Shown in pieces: positions 12,360-19,547 of a stretch of 44,637 nucleotides of DNA. The notes under the pieces were generated by a model. The model was not told the origin of the DNA. It ran no database searches and saw only the letters and a program-made list of their open reading frames with translations. The DNA lies in assembly GCA_027452025.1 (NCBI GenBank), contig DAIDHI010000089.1, positions 1 through 44,637 on the forward strand, given 5' to 3'. The position numbers were made by a program, and so were the translations under genes. Source of the DNA: Elusimicrobiota bacterium (GTDB taxonomy: Bacteria > Elusimicrobiota > Elusimicrobia > UBA1565 > UBA9628). Position 1 is the stretch's first letter, and every line of letters begins with the position of its first letter.

Positions 12360-12848
12360 ATGCGCATCACGAGTTCCGTCGAGTACGCGGCGCGGCTGAT
12401 GGTCCAGCTCGGCAGAAGCTTCGGCGAGCGGCCGTTGTCGGCGGCGCAGCTTTCGCAGCTCGAGAACATCCCGTCCGACTACGTCAACCAGCTCCTGGTC
12501 CGGCTGCGCCGCGCCGGGCTCCTTCAGAGCCAACGGGGCACGGCGGGAGGCTACTTGCTCTCTCGCCCGCCTTCCGAGATCAATCTGGGCGACGTCATCC
12601 GCGCCACGGAAGGGCGCATCTTCGAGGACGTCTGCGGCAAATACAGCGAGGGCCGCAAGGACTGCCACCATCAGAGCCACTGCCAGGTCTCTCCGGTTTG
12701 GAAGCGGCTCGGGCTGCTCATCGAGCAATACCTCGACGGCATCACTCTGTCGCAGATCCTCGAGGAGTCGGGCTCGTGCGGGGCCGTCTTCGCCGCCTGG
12801 GAGAAGACGGCAGCGCCTATTTTGCGGGGCTTCAAGGGGGAATCATGA
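12360..12848 (+). CDS. Rrf2-family transcriptional regulator, probably Fe-S sensing
   Basis: A 162-aa winged-helix protein of the Rrf2 (IscR/RirA/SufR-like) family. The N-terminal SSVEYAARLMVQL and the wing GTAGGYLLSRPPSEINLGDVIRATEG are typical. Three cysteines, C92, C102 and C108, occupy the place of the IscR cluster ligands, with H103, H104 and H107 nearby, but the first gap is 9 residues rather than 5. A cluster sensor that represses or activates the suf promoter is likely, and a TGA-N9-TCA site overlaps that promoter. GGGAGG lies upstream of the ATG. The start of nfu overlaps its stop. The symbol is left blank because IscR, RirA and other subtypes cannot be told apart here. Confidence 0.93.
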   Translation: MRITSSVEYAARLMVQLGRSFGERPLSAAQLSQLENIPSDYVNQLLVRLRRAGLLQSQRGTAGGYLLSRPPSEINLGDVIRATEGRIFEDVCGKYSEGRKDCHHQSHCQVSPVWKRLGLLIEQYLDGITLSQILEESGSCGAVFAAWEKTAAPILRGFKGES

Positions 12849-13075
12849 CGGTCAAGGATCGCGTCGAGAAGGTCATCGACAAGGTGCGCCCGTACATCCA
12901 GTCCGACGGCGGGGACATCACGCTGGTCGCCGTCCACGAGGACACGGGCATCGTCGAGGTGCAGCTGCACGGGGCCTGCGGCTCCTGCCCCAGCTCGACG
13001 GCCACCCTCAAGGGCGGCGTCGAGCGCATGGTGCGCCAGGAAGTGCCCGAGATCAAGGAAGTCGTCACGGTCTGA
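12845..13075 (+). CDS. NifU C-terminal-like (Nfu) Fe-S carrier protein
   Basis: A 76-aa stand-alone Nfu domain that carries a 4Fe-4S cluster between two subunits and delivers it to apo-proteins. SDGGDITLV at 20-28 and the CxxC pair C45/C48 in GACGSCPSS are diagnostic, followed by the TLKGGVERMV helix. No N-terminal A-type degenerate domain is present, so it is shorter than E. coli NfuA. ATG overlaps the TGA of the Rrf2 gene (ATGA). NadA, encoded four genes downstream, needs a 4Fe-4S cluster and is a possible client (inference). Confidence 0.93.
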   Translation: MTVKDRVEKVIDKVRPYIQSDGGDITLVAVHEDTGIVEVQLHGACGSCPSSTATLKGGVERMVRQEVPEIKEVVTV

Positions 13076-13077
13076 CC

Positions 13078-13899
13078 CTGAAACGCGTCGATCTTCACAC
13101 GCACACGCTCTATTCCGACGGAACCTCCGCTCCCGCCGACCTGGTCGCGCGCGCCAAGAAGGCCGAGCTCGCGCTGCTGATTTTGACCGATCACGACAGC
13201 GTCTCGGGTTTCCCGGAGCTGCTGAGGGAAAGCCAAGCCGCGGGCCTCCCCGCGCGCTGCGGCATCGAGATCAACACCCTGGGAGCGGGCAACGTCCACA
13301 TCCTCGGCTACGGCCTGCGCTGGTCCGACGAGGCGTTTCGCCGCCGGCTCGAGGAGTTCCGGCAGCGGCGCGTGGAGCGCATACGGCGCATCGTGGAGAG
13401 CCTGCGCCGGCTCGGCCTGCCCATCGCTTTCGAGGACGTGGCCGCCCAGTCCCACGAGGCCGTCGGCCGGCCGCACGTGGCCGATGCGTTGCGCAAGAAG
13501 GGCATCGTGCATTCGCGCCAGGAGGCCTTCAATCGGTTCCTCGCGAAGGGCAAGCCCGGCTACGTCGACTCCATGGGCCCCACGCCGGAGGAGGCCATCT
13601 CACTCATCCGTGAGGCGGGGGGCTTTCCCAGCCTGGCGCATCCAGACACCGTCGCCGGCCTCGAGGAGTCCGCAGCCCGGTGGAAGGAGCTGGGCCTGGA
13701 GGGTCTCGAGGCCTACTACAGCTCGCACACGCCCTCCGACATCGTCCGCTACCGGGCTCTGGCGGACCGCCTGGGCCTGTTGTGCACGGGCGGCACCGAC
13801 TTCCACGGACCGGGAAGCGGCCGGGACAAGGCGTTGGGGGTGGACCTGCCCGACGACGTCTACGAGCGCTTCGCCCGCCGGCTTTCGCTATGTTCATGA
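13078..13899 (+). CDS. PHP-domain phosphoesterase (YciV/RNase AM-like), CTG start
   Basis: A 273-aa PHP metallo-phosphoesterase. Metal-binding motifs run along the chain: VDLHTHTLYSDGT at the N-terminus, TDHDS, the Glu in GIEIN, HPDTVAGLE, and GTDFHG near the C-terminus. The order fits the YciV (3',5'-nucleotide bisphosphate phosphatase/RNase AM) subfamily. There is no in-frame ATG, GTG or TTG ahead of the first HTHT motif. The only start that keeps the metal site is CTG at 13078 (MKRVDLHTHT), two bases after the nfu stop (CTG 13072 is an alternative). The first standard start, TTG 13183, would lose essential ligands. It overlaps the next gene. Confidence 0.87.
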   Translation: MKRVDLHTHTLYSDGTSAPADLVARAKKAELALLILTDHDSVSGFPELLRESQAAGLPARCGIEINTLGAGNVHILGYGLRWSDEAFRRRLEEFRQRRVERIRRIVESLRRLGLPIAFEDVAAQSHEAVGRPHVADALRKKGIVHSRQEAFNRFLAKGKPGYVDSMGPTPEEAISLIREAGGFPSLAHPDTVAGLEESAARWKELGLEGLEAYYSSHTPSDIVRYRALADRLGLLCTGGTDFHGPGSGRDKALGVDLPDDVYERFARRLSLCS

Positions 13900-14597
13900 T
13901 CGCCCATCGGGGCGCCAGCGGCCACGCCCCGGAAAACACCCTGGCCTCCTTCCGCCTGGCTCTGGAGCTCGGCGCGCGCGCCGTCGAGCTGGACATCCAC
14001 CAGTCGCGCGACGGCGAGCTGCTGGTCATGCACGACGACGATTTTCGCCGTGTCGGCGGCCGGCGCGTCAAAGTCCGCGCTCTCACCCTGGCGCAAGCTC
14101 AGGGCATCGACATCGGGTCGTGGTTCTCCAAGGGCTTCCGCGGGGAACGCGTGCCCACCCTCGGCGAGGTCTACGACCTCGTCGACGGGCGCGCCGAGGT
14201 CCACGTGGAGATCAAGCACGGCGGCTCCGTCTACCCCGGCATCGAGGCGCGCCTGGCGGCGTTTCTGGAGCGGCGCCGCGCCTGGCCCCGGACCGTCGTT
14301 TCCAGCTTCGACCATCGCGCTCTCTTCGCCGTCCGCGCCCTGGAGCCCCGGGCGCGCCTGGGCTACCTGCTCGGCCTGACAACGATGGGCAAGGCCTGGC
14401 GGGAGATGGAGTGGATGCGCGCCGAAAGCCTCAACATCAGCCTGCGCCAGGCCAGCGCGCGGCGCGTGCGGCAGGCGCGCGAGCGCGGCCTGCGCGTGCT
14501 TGTGTATACTGTCAACACGCAAAAGGAGCTCGATCGGCTGGCCAAGCTCGGCGTCGACGGCGCCTTCTGCAACTATCCCGAGCTCAACCACGCATGA
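13890..14597 (+). CDS. glycerophosphodiester phosphodiesterase
   Basis: A 235-aa GDPD TIM-barrel enzyme that would hydrolyse glycerophosphodiesters to glycerol 3-phosphate and an alcohol. The hallmark IAHRGASGHAPENT sits at the N-terminus, followed by AVELDIHQSRDGELLVMHD (catalytic Glu-Asp and His) and VHVEIKHG (metal Glu/Lys). There is no signal peptide, so it is cytoplasmic. Two starts fit: ATG 13890 (reported) and ATG 13896, which would give the ATGA overlap with the PHP stop used by its neighbours. Its stop overlaps the nadA start. Why a lipid-turnover enzyme lies in an Fe-S/NAD operon is unclear. Confidence 0.92.
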   Translation: MFMIAHRGASGHAPENTLASFRLALELGARAVELDIHQSRDGELLVMHDDDFRRVGGRRVKVRALTLAQAQGIDIGSWFSKGFRGERVPTLGEVYDLVDGRAEVHVEIKHGGSVYPGIEARLAAFLERRRAWPRTVVSSFDHRALFAVRALEPRARLGYLLGLTTMGKAWREMEWMRAESLNISLRQASARRVRQARERGLRVLVYTVNTQKELDRLAKLGVDGAFCNYPELNHA

Positions 14598-15637
14598 CTC
14601 CCGAGCCGACGCGGGCGCAGATCGAATCCGAGGCCGAGCGCCTCTTTTCCAGGGGCCTGGCCGATCTGGGCTACACCGACGCCGAGCTCCTGCGCTGCGC
14701 CCGCCTGACCTGGAAGATCAACGCCCTCAAGAAGCTCAAGGACGCCGTCATCCCCGTCCACGTCTACCAGCGCGCCGAGATCATCCACGGCGTCGCCGAC
14801 TTCACCGGCGACTCCTACAAGCTCTCGAAGCTCTGCGCGCAAGCCGACGCCAAGCGCATCGTCTTCTGCGGCGTGCGCTTCATGGCCGAGACCGCGAAGA
14901 TCCTCAACGAGGACAAGGAGGTCCTGCTGCCCGCCGCGGAGGCGGGCTGCTCGCTTTCGGAAAGCATCACCGGCGAGCAGGTCCGGCGTCTCAAAGCCAA
15001 GCACCCCGGAGCGCCCGTCGTCACGTATATCAATACCTCCGCCGAGGTGAAGGCCGAGTCCGACGTCATCGTCACCAGCGCCAACGCCTCCAAGATCGTG
15101 GCCAAGATGTTCGAAATGCACGAGCGCGTGCTCTTTTTGCCCGACGAGTTGATGGGGCGCAATCTCGCCAAGGCTCTGGGCAGGAAGCTCGGCTCCGAGC
15201 TGATCACCTGGAAAGGCCGCTGCATCGTGCATGAGAACTTCGACGCCGCGTCGGTGGCGCTTTACCGCAAGATGTATCCGGGAGTCAAGATCCTGGCGCA
15301 CTCCGAGTGCAGCCCGGGCTTGGTCTCCGTGGTCGACTTGATCGGCGGCACGGGCGACATGATGAGCTACGTGGAAAAGACCAAGGCCTCGTCGTATATG
15401 CTCATCACCGAATGCGGCCTCGGCGACCTGGCGCGCACCCGTTTCCCCGAAAAGACCTTCGTGCCGATGTGCCGCCTCTGCCCCCACATGAAGGCCACGG
15501 GCCTCGAGCGCGTCCTGCGCGCGCTCGAGCGTCCGACGCCCGCGCAGCGCGTCGAGCTGCCGCGCGAGCTTTGCGCGCGGGCGCGCAAGCCCATCGAGCG
15601 CATGTTTGAGCTCGCGGAGGACCGGGCGAAGGAATGA
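14594..15637 (+). CDS. nadA: quinolinate synthase A
   Basis: NadA condenses iminoaspartate with dihydroxyacetone phosphate to quinolinate, the first pyridine of de novo NAD synthesis, using a labile 4Fe-4S cluster. The 347 aa include VYQRAEIIHGVADFTGDSY, VFCGVRFMAETAKIL, AGCSLSES (Cys ligand), HSECSPG (second Cys) and CRLCPHMK (third, the MCPHMK-type site). The ATG overlaps the GDPD stop (ATGA), and its own TGA overlaps the next ATG. Co-transcription with the SUF genes fits its dependence on a 4Fe-4S cluster. nadB and nadC are not in the window. Confidence 0.96.
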   Translation: MTPEPTRAQIESEAERLFSRGLADLGYTDAELLRCARLTWKINALKKLKDAVIPVHVYQRAEIIHGVADFTGDSYKLSKLCAQADAKRIVFCGVRFMAETAKILNEDKEVLLPAAEAGCSLSESITGEQVRRLKAKHPGAPVVTYINTSAEVKAESDVIVTSANASKIVAKMFEMHERVLFLPDELMGRNLAKALGRKLGSELITWKGRCIVHENFDAASVALYRKMYPGVKILAHSECSPGLVSVVDLIGGTGDMMSYVEKTKASSYMLITECGLGDLARTRFPEKTFVPMCRLCPHMKATGLERVLRALERPTPAQRVELPRELCARARKPIERMFELAEDRAKE

Positions 15638-16419
15638 CGCCGGGCTCGGCCGAGGACCAGGCTCGCGCGGCGCTGGAGCACCTGCGCCAAAGCGCCTTCG
15701 CCGACGGCCACCCCGCTCGGGAGAGCGCGGAGCGGACCCTGGCGCGGCTGCGAGCCGCGTTCTACGATCCGATGCTCGGCATGCTCCACGCCCAACAGCC
15801 GCTGGCCTACGGCTTCCTCGCCGACAACGCCTGGACGATGCTCGCCTTCACCGAGGCTTATCTGATGTCGGGACGAAAGCCCTACCGCGATTTCGCCGAC
15901 GAGCTGGCGCGCTTTTTGTTTCAGGAGCTCTGGGAGCGCGAGCATGGAGGATTCATGCCCTGCATCCCGCCCAAGGGCGGCCAGGCGCCGCGGCCGGCGC
16001 TGCACGCTCCCGACAACGCCGTCGCCTTCGAGGCGGTCTGGCGCCTGGCCGAGATCAAGGGCACGGCCAACTACCGAAAATGGGTCCAGCTGGGGCTGAG
16101 GAGCCCGCTTCTCGCCGGGGACGGCGAGCCGTTCGCCCGCGTGCGCGAAATGCTTTCGCGCGGCCGCATGGATCTGGAACTGGTGGGCCGGCTCGACGAC
16201 TTGCGCACGCGGGCGCTTCTGACCGCCGTCAATCGCCTGGACCTGCCGCGCAAGATCGTCTCCTTCGTCGATCCCGACGACCAGGATTACATCCTCGCCC
16301 ACAAGCTCGAGGCCTCCTCCTATCCGCGCCTCTTCGCCTGCGGTCCGGATCTTCATCCCATGGCGAGCACCGACGAGCCGGGCGAGGTCGCGGCGGTCGT
16401 GGAAGCGCTGCGCCGTTGA
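15634..16419 (+). CDS. alpha-toroid protein resembling the C-terminal part of YyaL/DUF255 proteins
   Basis: A 261-aa protein, last in the suf-nad operon and joined to nadA by ATGA. The stretch ADNAWTMLAFTEAYLMSGRKPYRDFADELARFL followed by WEREHGGFMPC resembles the six-hairpin alpha/alpha toroid of YyaL/SSP411 proteins, which normally follow an N-terminal thioredoxin-like DUF255 domain. That domain is missing here, and no CxxC is present. It could be a stand-alone toroid protein or a shortened relative of epimerase-type folds. Function is unknown; homology is suggested only by the motif. No signal peptide is seen. Confidence 0.6.
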   Translation: MTPGSAEDQARAALEHLRQSAFADGHPARESAERTLARLRAAFYDPMLGMLHAQQPLAYGFLADNAWTMLAFTEAYLMSGRKPYRDFADELARFLFQELWEREHGGFMPCIPPKGGQAPRPALHAPDNAVAFEAVWRLAEIKGTANYRKWVQLGLRSPLLAGDGEPFARVREMLSRGRMDLELVGRLDDLRTRALLTAVNRLDLPRKIVSFVDPDDQDYILAHKLEASSYPRLFACGPDLHPMASTDEPGEVAAVVEALRR

Positions 16420-16470
16420 GCCACCCACGAATGTCACGCCCGCTTCCTGGGCCCGTCGCGGGCGGCGCGG

Positions 16471-16476
16471 TAGAAT
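16471..16476 (+). promoter_or_regulatory. candidate leaderless -10 box of the FIST gene
   Basis: TAGAAT, then 6 nt, then ATG at 16483. No clear -35 is present and there is no Shine-Dalgarno. It separates the FIST/PCD pair from the suf-nad operon. The 63-bp gap also holds a GC-rich inverted repeat (16451-16463) without a U tract. Confidence 0.45.
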
Positions 16477-16482
16477 AGACTC

Positions 16483-17658
16483 ATGAGCGGCTCCAAGGCG
16501 TTCGTTTCCGCGCTCTCGACGCGGACCGGGTGGAGGGAGGCCCTGGCGGACGCCTCGGCCAAGGTGAAGGAAGGTCTGGGCGGCCAGTGCGACTTGGCCG
16601 TCCTCTTCATGACCGAGCTTTACGGCGACCTCGATGCCGCTCTCGTGCCCGGCGCCGCCAAGCAAGCCCTGGGCTGCCGCCATCTCATCGGCTGCAACTC
16701 CAGCGGAGTGATCGCGGGACGGCAAGAGGTGGAGATGGAGCCCGCCGTGACGCTCATGGGCATGAGGCTTCCGGGCGTCAAGATCACGCCCTTCTCCCTG
16801 TCGCCGTCTCGCGCGGCGGCCCTGACGGCCGCCGATCTCCTGCGCGACCTGGACATCTACCCCACCGACCACCCGAAGTTCCTGCAGCTGGCCGATCCCA
16901 TGACCAGCGACATCGAAACCGTGCTGCAGCTCTTCAACGACGCTTATCCGGGCGCTCCCGTCGTCGGCGGGCTCGCCTCGGGGCTCGCCATAGGCCGGCC
17001 GAACTGGATGCTGCTCGACGACGACCTCTATCAGCAGGGCGCGGCCGGGCTGGCGCTGACCGGCGAGGTGGAGGTCGACACCGTCGTCGCCCAGGGCTGC
17101 CGCCCGATCGGCGCGCCGCTCATCGTGACCAAGGCCGAGGGCCACATCCTCTACGAGTTGGGCGGCCAGCCGCCCCTGGAGGTCCTGCGCGAGGTCATCC
17201 GCGGCCTAAGCGAGGCCGACCAGGAGCTGGCGCGGCAGTCGCTGTTCGCCGGCGTCGTCATGAACGAGTATCAAGCGCAGTTCAAGCGGGGGGACTTCCT
17301 CATCCGCAACCTGATGGGTTACGACGCCGAAAGCGGGGCGCTGATGATCGGCACGAACCTTCGCGCCGGGCAGACGCTGCAGTTCCAGCTGCGCGACGCC
17401 CGGACCTCCGACGAGGATCTCAAGGCCATGCTCGATCACATGCGCGCGGGCGGCGACCACTCGCGCGGCGCGCTGCTGGTGAGCTGCTGCGGGCGGGGGC
17501 GGGGCCTCTACGGCGAGCCCGATCACGACGCCTCCGTCATCCAGGCCCGGCGGGGGCCTATGCCGCTGGCCGGCTTTTTCGCCAACGGCGAGATCGGCCC
17601 GGTCGGCGCGCGCAACTACATCCATGGGTATACCTCGAGCCTGGCGGTGATCCGATGA
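16483..17658 (+). CDS. FIST-domain protein (FIST_N and FIST_C)
   Basis: A 391-aa protein. The N-terminal half has the FIST N-domain pattern (CDLAVLFMTELYGD, then LIGCNSSGVIAGRQEVE). The C-terminal half has the FIST C-domain (FLIRNLMGYDAESGALMIGTNL, LLVSCCGRGRGLYGEPDHDA, PLAGFFANGEIGPVG). FIST domains are thought to bind small ligands, possibly amino acids, and are often attached to signalling domains. Here the protein is free-standing. TAGAAT 6 nt before the ATG supports the start. The next gene, for pterin carbinolamine dehydratase, overlaps its stop (ATGA), so the two are co-transcribed. The biological link between them is not obvious. Confidence 0.88.
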   Translation: MSGSKAFVSALSTRTGWREALADASAKVKEGLGGQCDLAVLFMTELYGDLDAALVPGAAKQALGCRHLIGCNSSGVIAGRQEVEMEPAVTLMGMRLPGVKITPFSLSPSRAAALTAADLLRDLDIYPTDHPKFLQLADPMTSDIETVLQLFNDAYPGAPVVGGLASGLAIGRPNWMLLDDDLYQQGAAGLALTGEVEVDTVVAQGCRPIGAPLIVTKAEGHILYELGGQPPLEVLREVIRGLSEADQELARQSLFAGVVMNEYQAQFKRGDFLIRNLMGYDAESGALMIGTNLRAGQTLQFQLRDARTSDEDLKAMLDHMRAGGDHSRGALLVSCCGRGRGLYGEPDHDASVIQARRGPMPLAGFFANGEIGPVGARNYIHGYTSSLAVIR

Positions 17659-17939
17659 ACGCTCAAGCCGAGCTCGCGCGGCTGCCCGGCTGGTCGCTGT
17701 CCCAGGACGGGAAGGCGATCCGCAAGGAATTCTCGATGGAGGGCTTCTCGGCGGCGGCCGAGCTCATCGGCCGCGTGGCTCAGGCCGCCGACGCGGCCGA
17801 CCATCACCCGGACGTGCACCTGACCGGCTACCGCAAGCGGGCTTTCGTGCTGAGCACCCACTCGGCCGGCGGCTTGACGGAAAAGGACTTCGCCCTAGCG
17901 CGGCAGATCGAGCAGCTGCCAAAACGCCTGAAGGTCTGA
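17655..17939 (+). CDS. 4a-hydroxytetrahydrobiopterin (pterin carbinolamine) dehydratase
   Basis: A 94-aa PCD/DCoH protein. It dehydrates 4a-carbinolamine pterins formed by aromatic amino acid hydroxylases, and bacterial homologues also occur without such a hydroxylase. The active-site signature ADHHPDVHLTGY (two adjacent His, Pro, a third His) is intact, followed by STHSAGGLTEKDFALA. The start at 17655 gives an ATGA overlap with the FIST gene. No phenylalanine hydroxylase is in the window. Its last 45 bp overlap the 3' end of a convergent gene. Confidence 0.93.
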   Translation: MNAQAELARLPGWSLSQDGKAIRKEFSMEGFSAAAELIGRVAQAADAADHHPDVHLTGYRKRAFVLSTHSAGGLTEKDFALARQIEQLPKRLKV

Positions 17940-18755
17940 GCGTCCGGCCAGGCGCCCGAGGGCGTCGACGCGCAGACGCTCCTGGGTCTGCGCCGTCGGG
18001 CTGACTTGCCCCGAATTGACCGAGACCGAGAACTGGTAGGCGTAATTCTCGCCGAGCGTGCGCGCATAGGGCACGAAGCGCACGACCAGCCGCCCGCCGG
18101 CCCCGGGCCGCAGCTCCCAGTCGCCTTGCGGGATCGGATCGCCGGCCATCGAGCGGAAGATCTGTGCGGCGCAGAGCCGGCCGCCGAGCGGACGGTAAGC
18201 CAGCACCAGGGCGATCGCCCGGTCCCCGTCGGTCTCGGGCGAGGACGGGGGCGCGGCCAAGACCGCAGGCGCGGACCTGGGCATTGCCGCGGCCGGCGCC
18301 GTCGGGCGCGGCGCCGGCGCCGATGCCGCCCGCGGGAGGGGGCTGCGCGCCCGGTGCAGGCCGGCGATCGCGCCCGCGAGCGCCGCGGCCAATAGCGCCC
18401 GGCGAATGGCGATCGTCTTGCGCGGCCGAGGCGTCAGGGAAGGCGTCTCTTCCGGGGCGGACTCGAGAGGGGGCTCCGGCATCCGCGGGACGGGCGGCGC
18501 AGGAGGGACGGGCGCGGCCGGCGTGTTCTCCTCGGGCGCCTGGACCTCCTGGGCCAGGGCCGTCTCGAAGGGCTCGGGCTCGGGAGCCGGCGCCGGCTGT
18601 GCCGGAGGTGCCTTCGCGAGCTCCGCGAGCAGCCTTTCGAGCTGGAGCTGGGCCGGGCTTTTCTCGGGAGGCTGCGGCTTGCTCTTGGGCGTGGTCGCCA
18701 GCAGGAAGTCCTCCAGGGCCCTCACGACCTTGCCGACGTCGCCGGGGCCGGTCAC
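17895..18755 (-). CDS. membrane-anchored protein with Pro-rich linker, paralogue of the adjacent gene
   Basis: A 286-aa protein, GTG start. Residues 1-50 are helical, ~50-115 are Pro/Ala/Glu-rich, 117-134 form one membrane segment (RRALLAAALAGAIAGL), and ~176-286 form a C-terminal domain beginning DGDRAIALVLAYRP. The same domain (DADRALALVYGFVP) ends the neighbouring gene, so the two are tandem paralogues. The GTG is one base after the neighbour's TAG, so they are translated together. Topology is N-in with the C-terminal domain outside the inner membrane. The family is not recognised. The 3' end overlaps the convergent PCD gene by 45 bp, which makes the exact C-terminus less certain. Confidence 0.66.
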   Translation of the reverse strand: MTGPGDVGKVVRALEDFLLATTPKSKPQPPEKSPAQLQLERLLAELAKAPPAQPAPAPEPEPFETALAQEVQAPEENTPAAPVPPAPPVPRMPEPPLESAPEETPSLTPRPRKTIAIRRALLAAALAGAIAGLHRARSPLPRAASAPAPRPTAPAAAMPRSAPAVLAAPPSSPETDGDRAIALVLAYRPLGGRLCAAQIFRSMAGDPIPQGDWELRPGAGGRLVVRFVPYARTLGENYAYQFSVSVNSGQVSPTAQTQERLRVDALGRLAGRSDLQAFWQLLDLPR

Positions 18756-18756
18756 G

Positions 18757-19485
18757 CTAATCCCGGGCGGCGACTTGAGCCCCGCCGAGGCCGGAGGCCG
18801 TTTCCCGGCTGGGCTCGACGGAGCCGCGCGCCGGGTCGACCTCGAACTCGTAGATCGGGGCCTGGGGGTCGTCGCCGGGCCGCAGAGTCACGAGAAAGCG
18901 GCCGTCCGAGGTCTTGTCGACCAGCGCCGGGCCGGCGGGCACGAGCTCGCGCACGGCGCGGCGGCGGCCGTCGGGCACGAAGCCGTAGACCAGCGCGAGC
19001 GCCCGGTCGGCGTCGCTTGGCGCGACCTCGCCGTCGATCGGCGCCACGGGGGAATCGGCCCGCTGGGAAAAGTCGATGGGCAGGACGGGCTTGACCTCGG
19101 GAGCCGTCGTTGACGCCGCGGGAGCCGCGCGCGAGGCCAGCGCCCGCTGCAGGCGCGGCGCCGCGAAGGTGAAGGCCGCGGCGGCGCCGGCCAGCACGGC
19201 GTAGGGCAGCCAGGAGCCACGCGCCGCGGCCGGCGCGACCGGTGTCAGACGTTGACTTGTTGATTTGTTAGAGCAAGTCAACAAGTCAACGTCTGACACC
19301 AAGAGCTGTCGCGCTTTTACGGCCTTCAGCGAGGCGGTCGCTTCCCGCCTCAGGGCGTCGTAGCCTTGCCTTAGAAGGGCGGCGTCGCGGCGAAGGCCGT
19401 CGAGGGCCAGTTCGTGGTCCCGGAGGCGCGCCCGCAGGCCGTCCCAGGAATGGTCGACGCGGGCCGCGGCCAAGAGCGCTTCCAT
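18757..19485 (-). CDS. membrane-anchored protein carrying a translated palindromic element
   Basis: A 242-aa protein, first of a two-gene operon. Residues 1-60 form a charged helix (RARLRDHELALDGLRR and onwards). Residues 62-82 are encoded by a 60-bp palindrome (19241-19300) and read VSDVDLLTCSNKSTSQRLT. Residues ~93-109 form a membrane segment (LPYAVLAGAAAAFTFAA). The C-terminal domain from ~154 is shared with the next gene. The element is exactly 20 codons long and stop-free in this frame, so the gene remains intact. It places a polar tract just before the membrane helix. TAAACT lies 6 nt upstream of the ATG. Function unknown. Confidence 0.7.
   Translation of the reverse strand: MEALLAAARVDHSWDGLRARLRDHELALDGLRRDAALLRQGYDALRREATASLKAVKARQLLVSDVDLLTCSNKSTSQRLTPVAPAAARGSWLPYAVLAGAAAAFTFAAPRLQRALASRAAPAASTTAPEVKPVLPIDFSQRADSPVAPIDGEVAPSDADRALALVYGFVPDGRRRAVRELVPAGPALVDKTSDGRFLVTLRPGDDPQAPIYEFEVDPARGSVEPSRETASGLGGAQVAARD
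19241..19300. repeat. 60-bp GGTGTCAG palindrome inside a coding sequence
   Basis: Arms of 23 nt are perfectly complementary (19241-19263 with 19278-19300). The stem extends about 5 bp further with two G-U-type pairs in RNA. It shares the GGTGTCAG ends and the TTGACTTGTTG core with the element at 2094-2163, but the arm is shorter. It sits in frame in the minus-strand gene 18757-19485 and adds 20 codons. It is AT-richer than its surroundings, as expected for an insertion. Confidence 0.85.
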
Positions 19486-19491
19486 GGCCCT

Positions 19492-19497
19492 AGTTTA
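19492..19497 (-). promoter_or_regulatory. candidate leaderless -10 box of the paralogue operon
   Basis: TAAACT on the minus strand, 6 nt before the ATG at 19485. No clear -35 and no Shine-Dalgarno. Confidence 0.4.
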
Positions 19498-19547
19498 GCC
19501 GCGCGCCGCCTTCCGGTGATGACGGAAATGTTAATCCGCGGCCGCGC

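Noticed and set aside
16438..16463. GC-rich inverted repeat after the suf-nad operon as a terminator
   Set aside because: The stem is short and no U tract follows. It may slow polymerase but is not supported as an intrinsic terminator.
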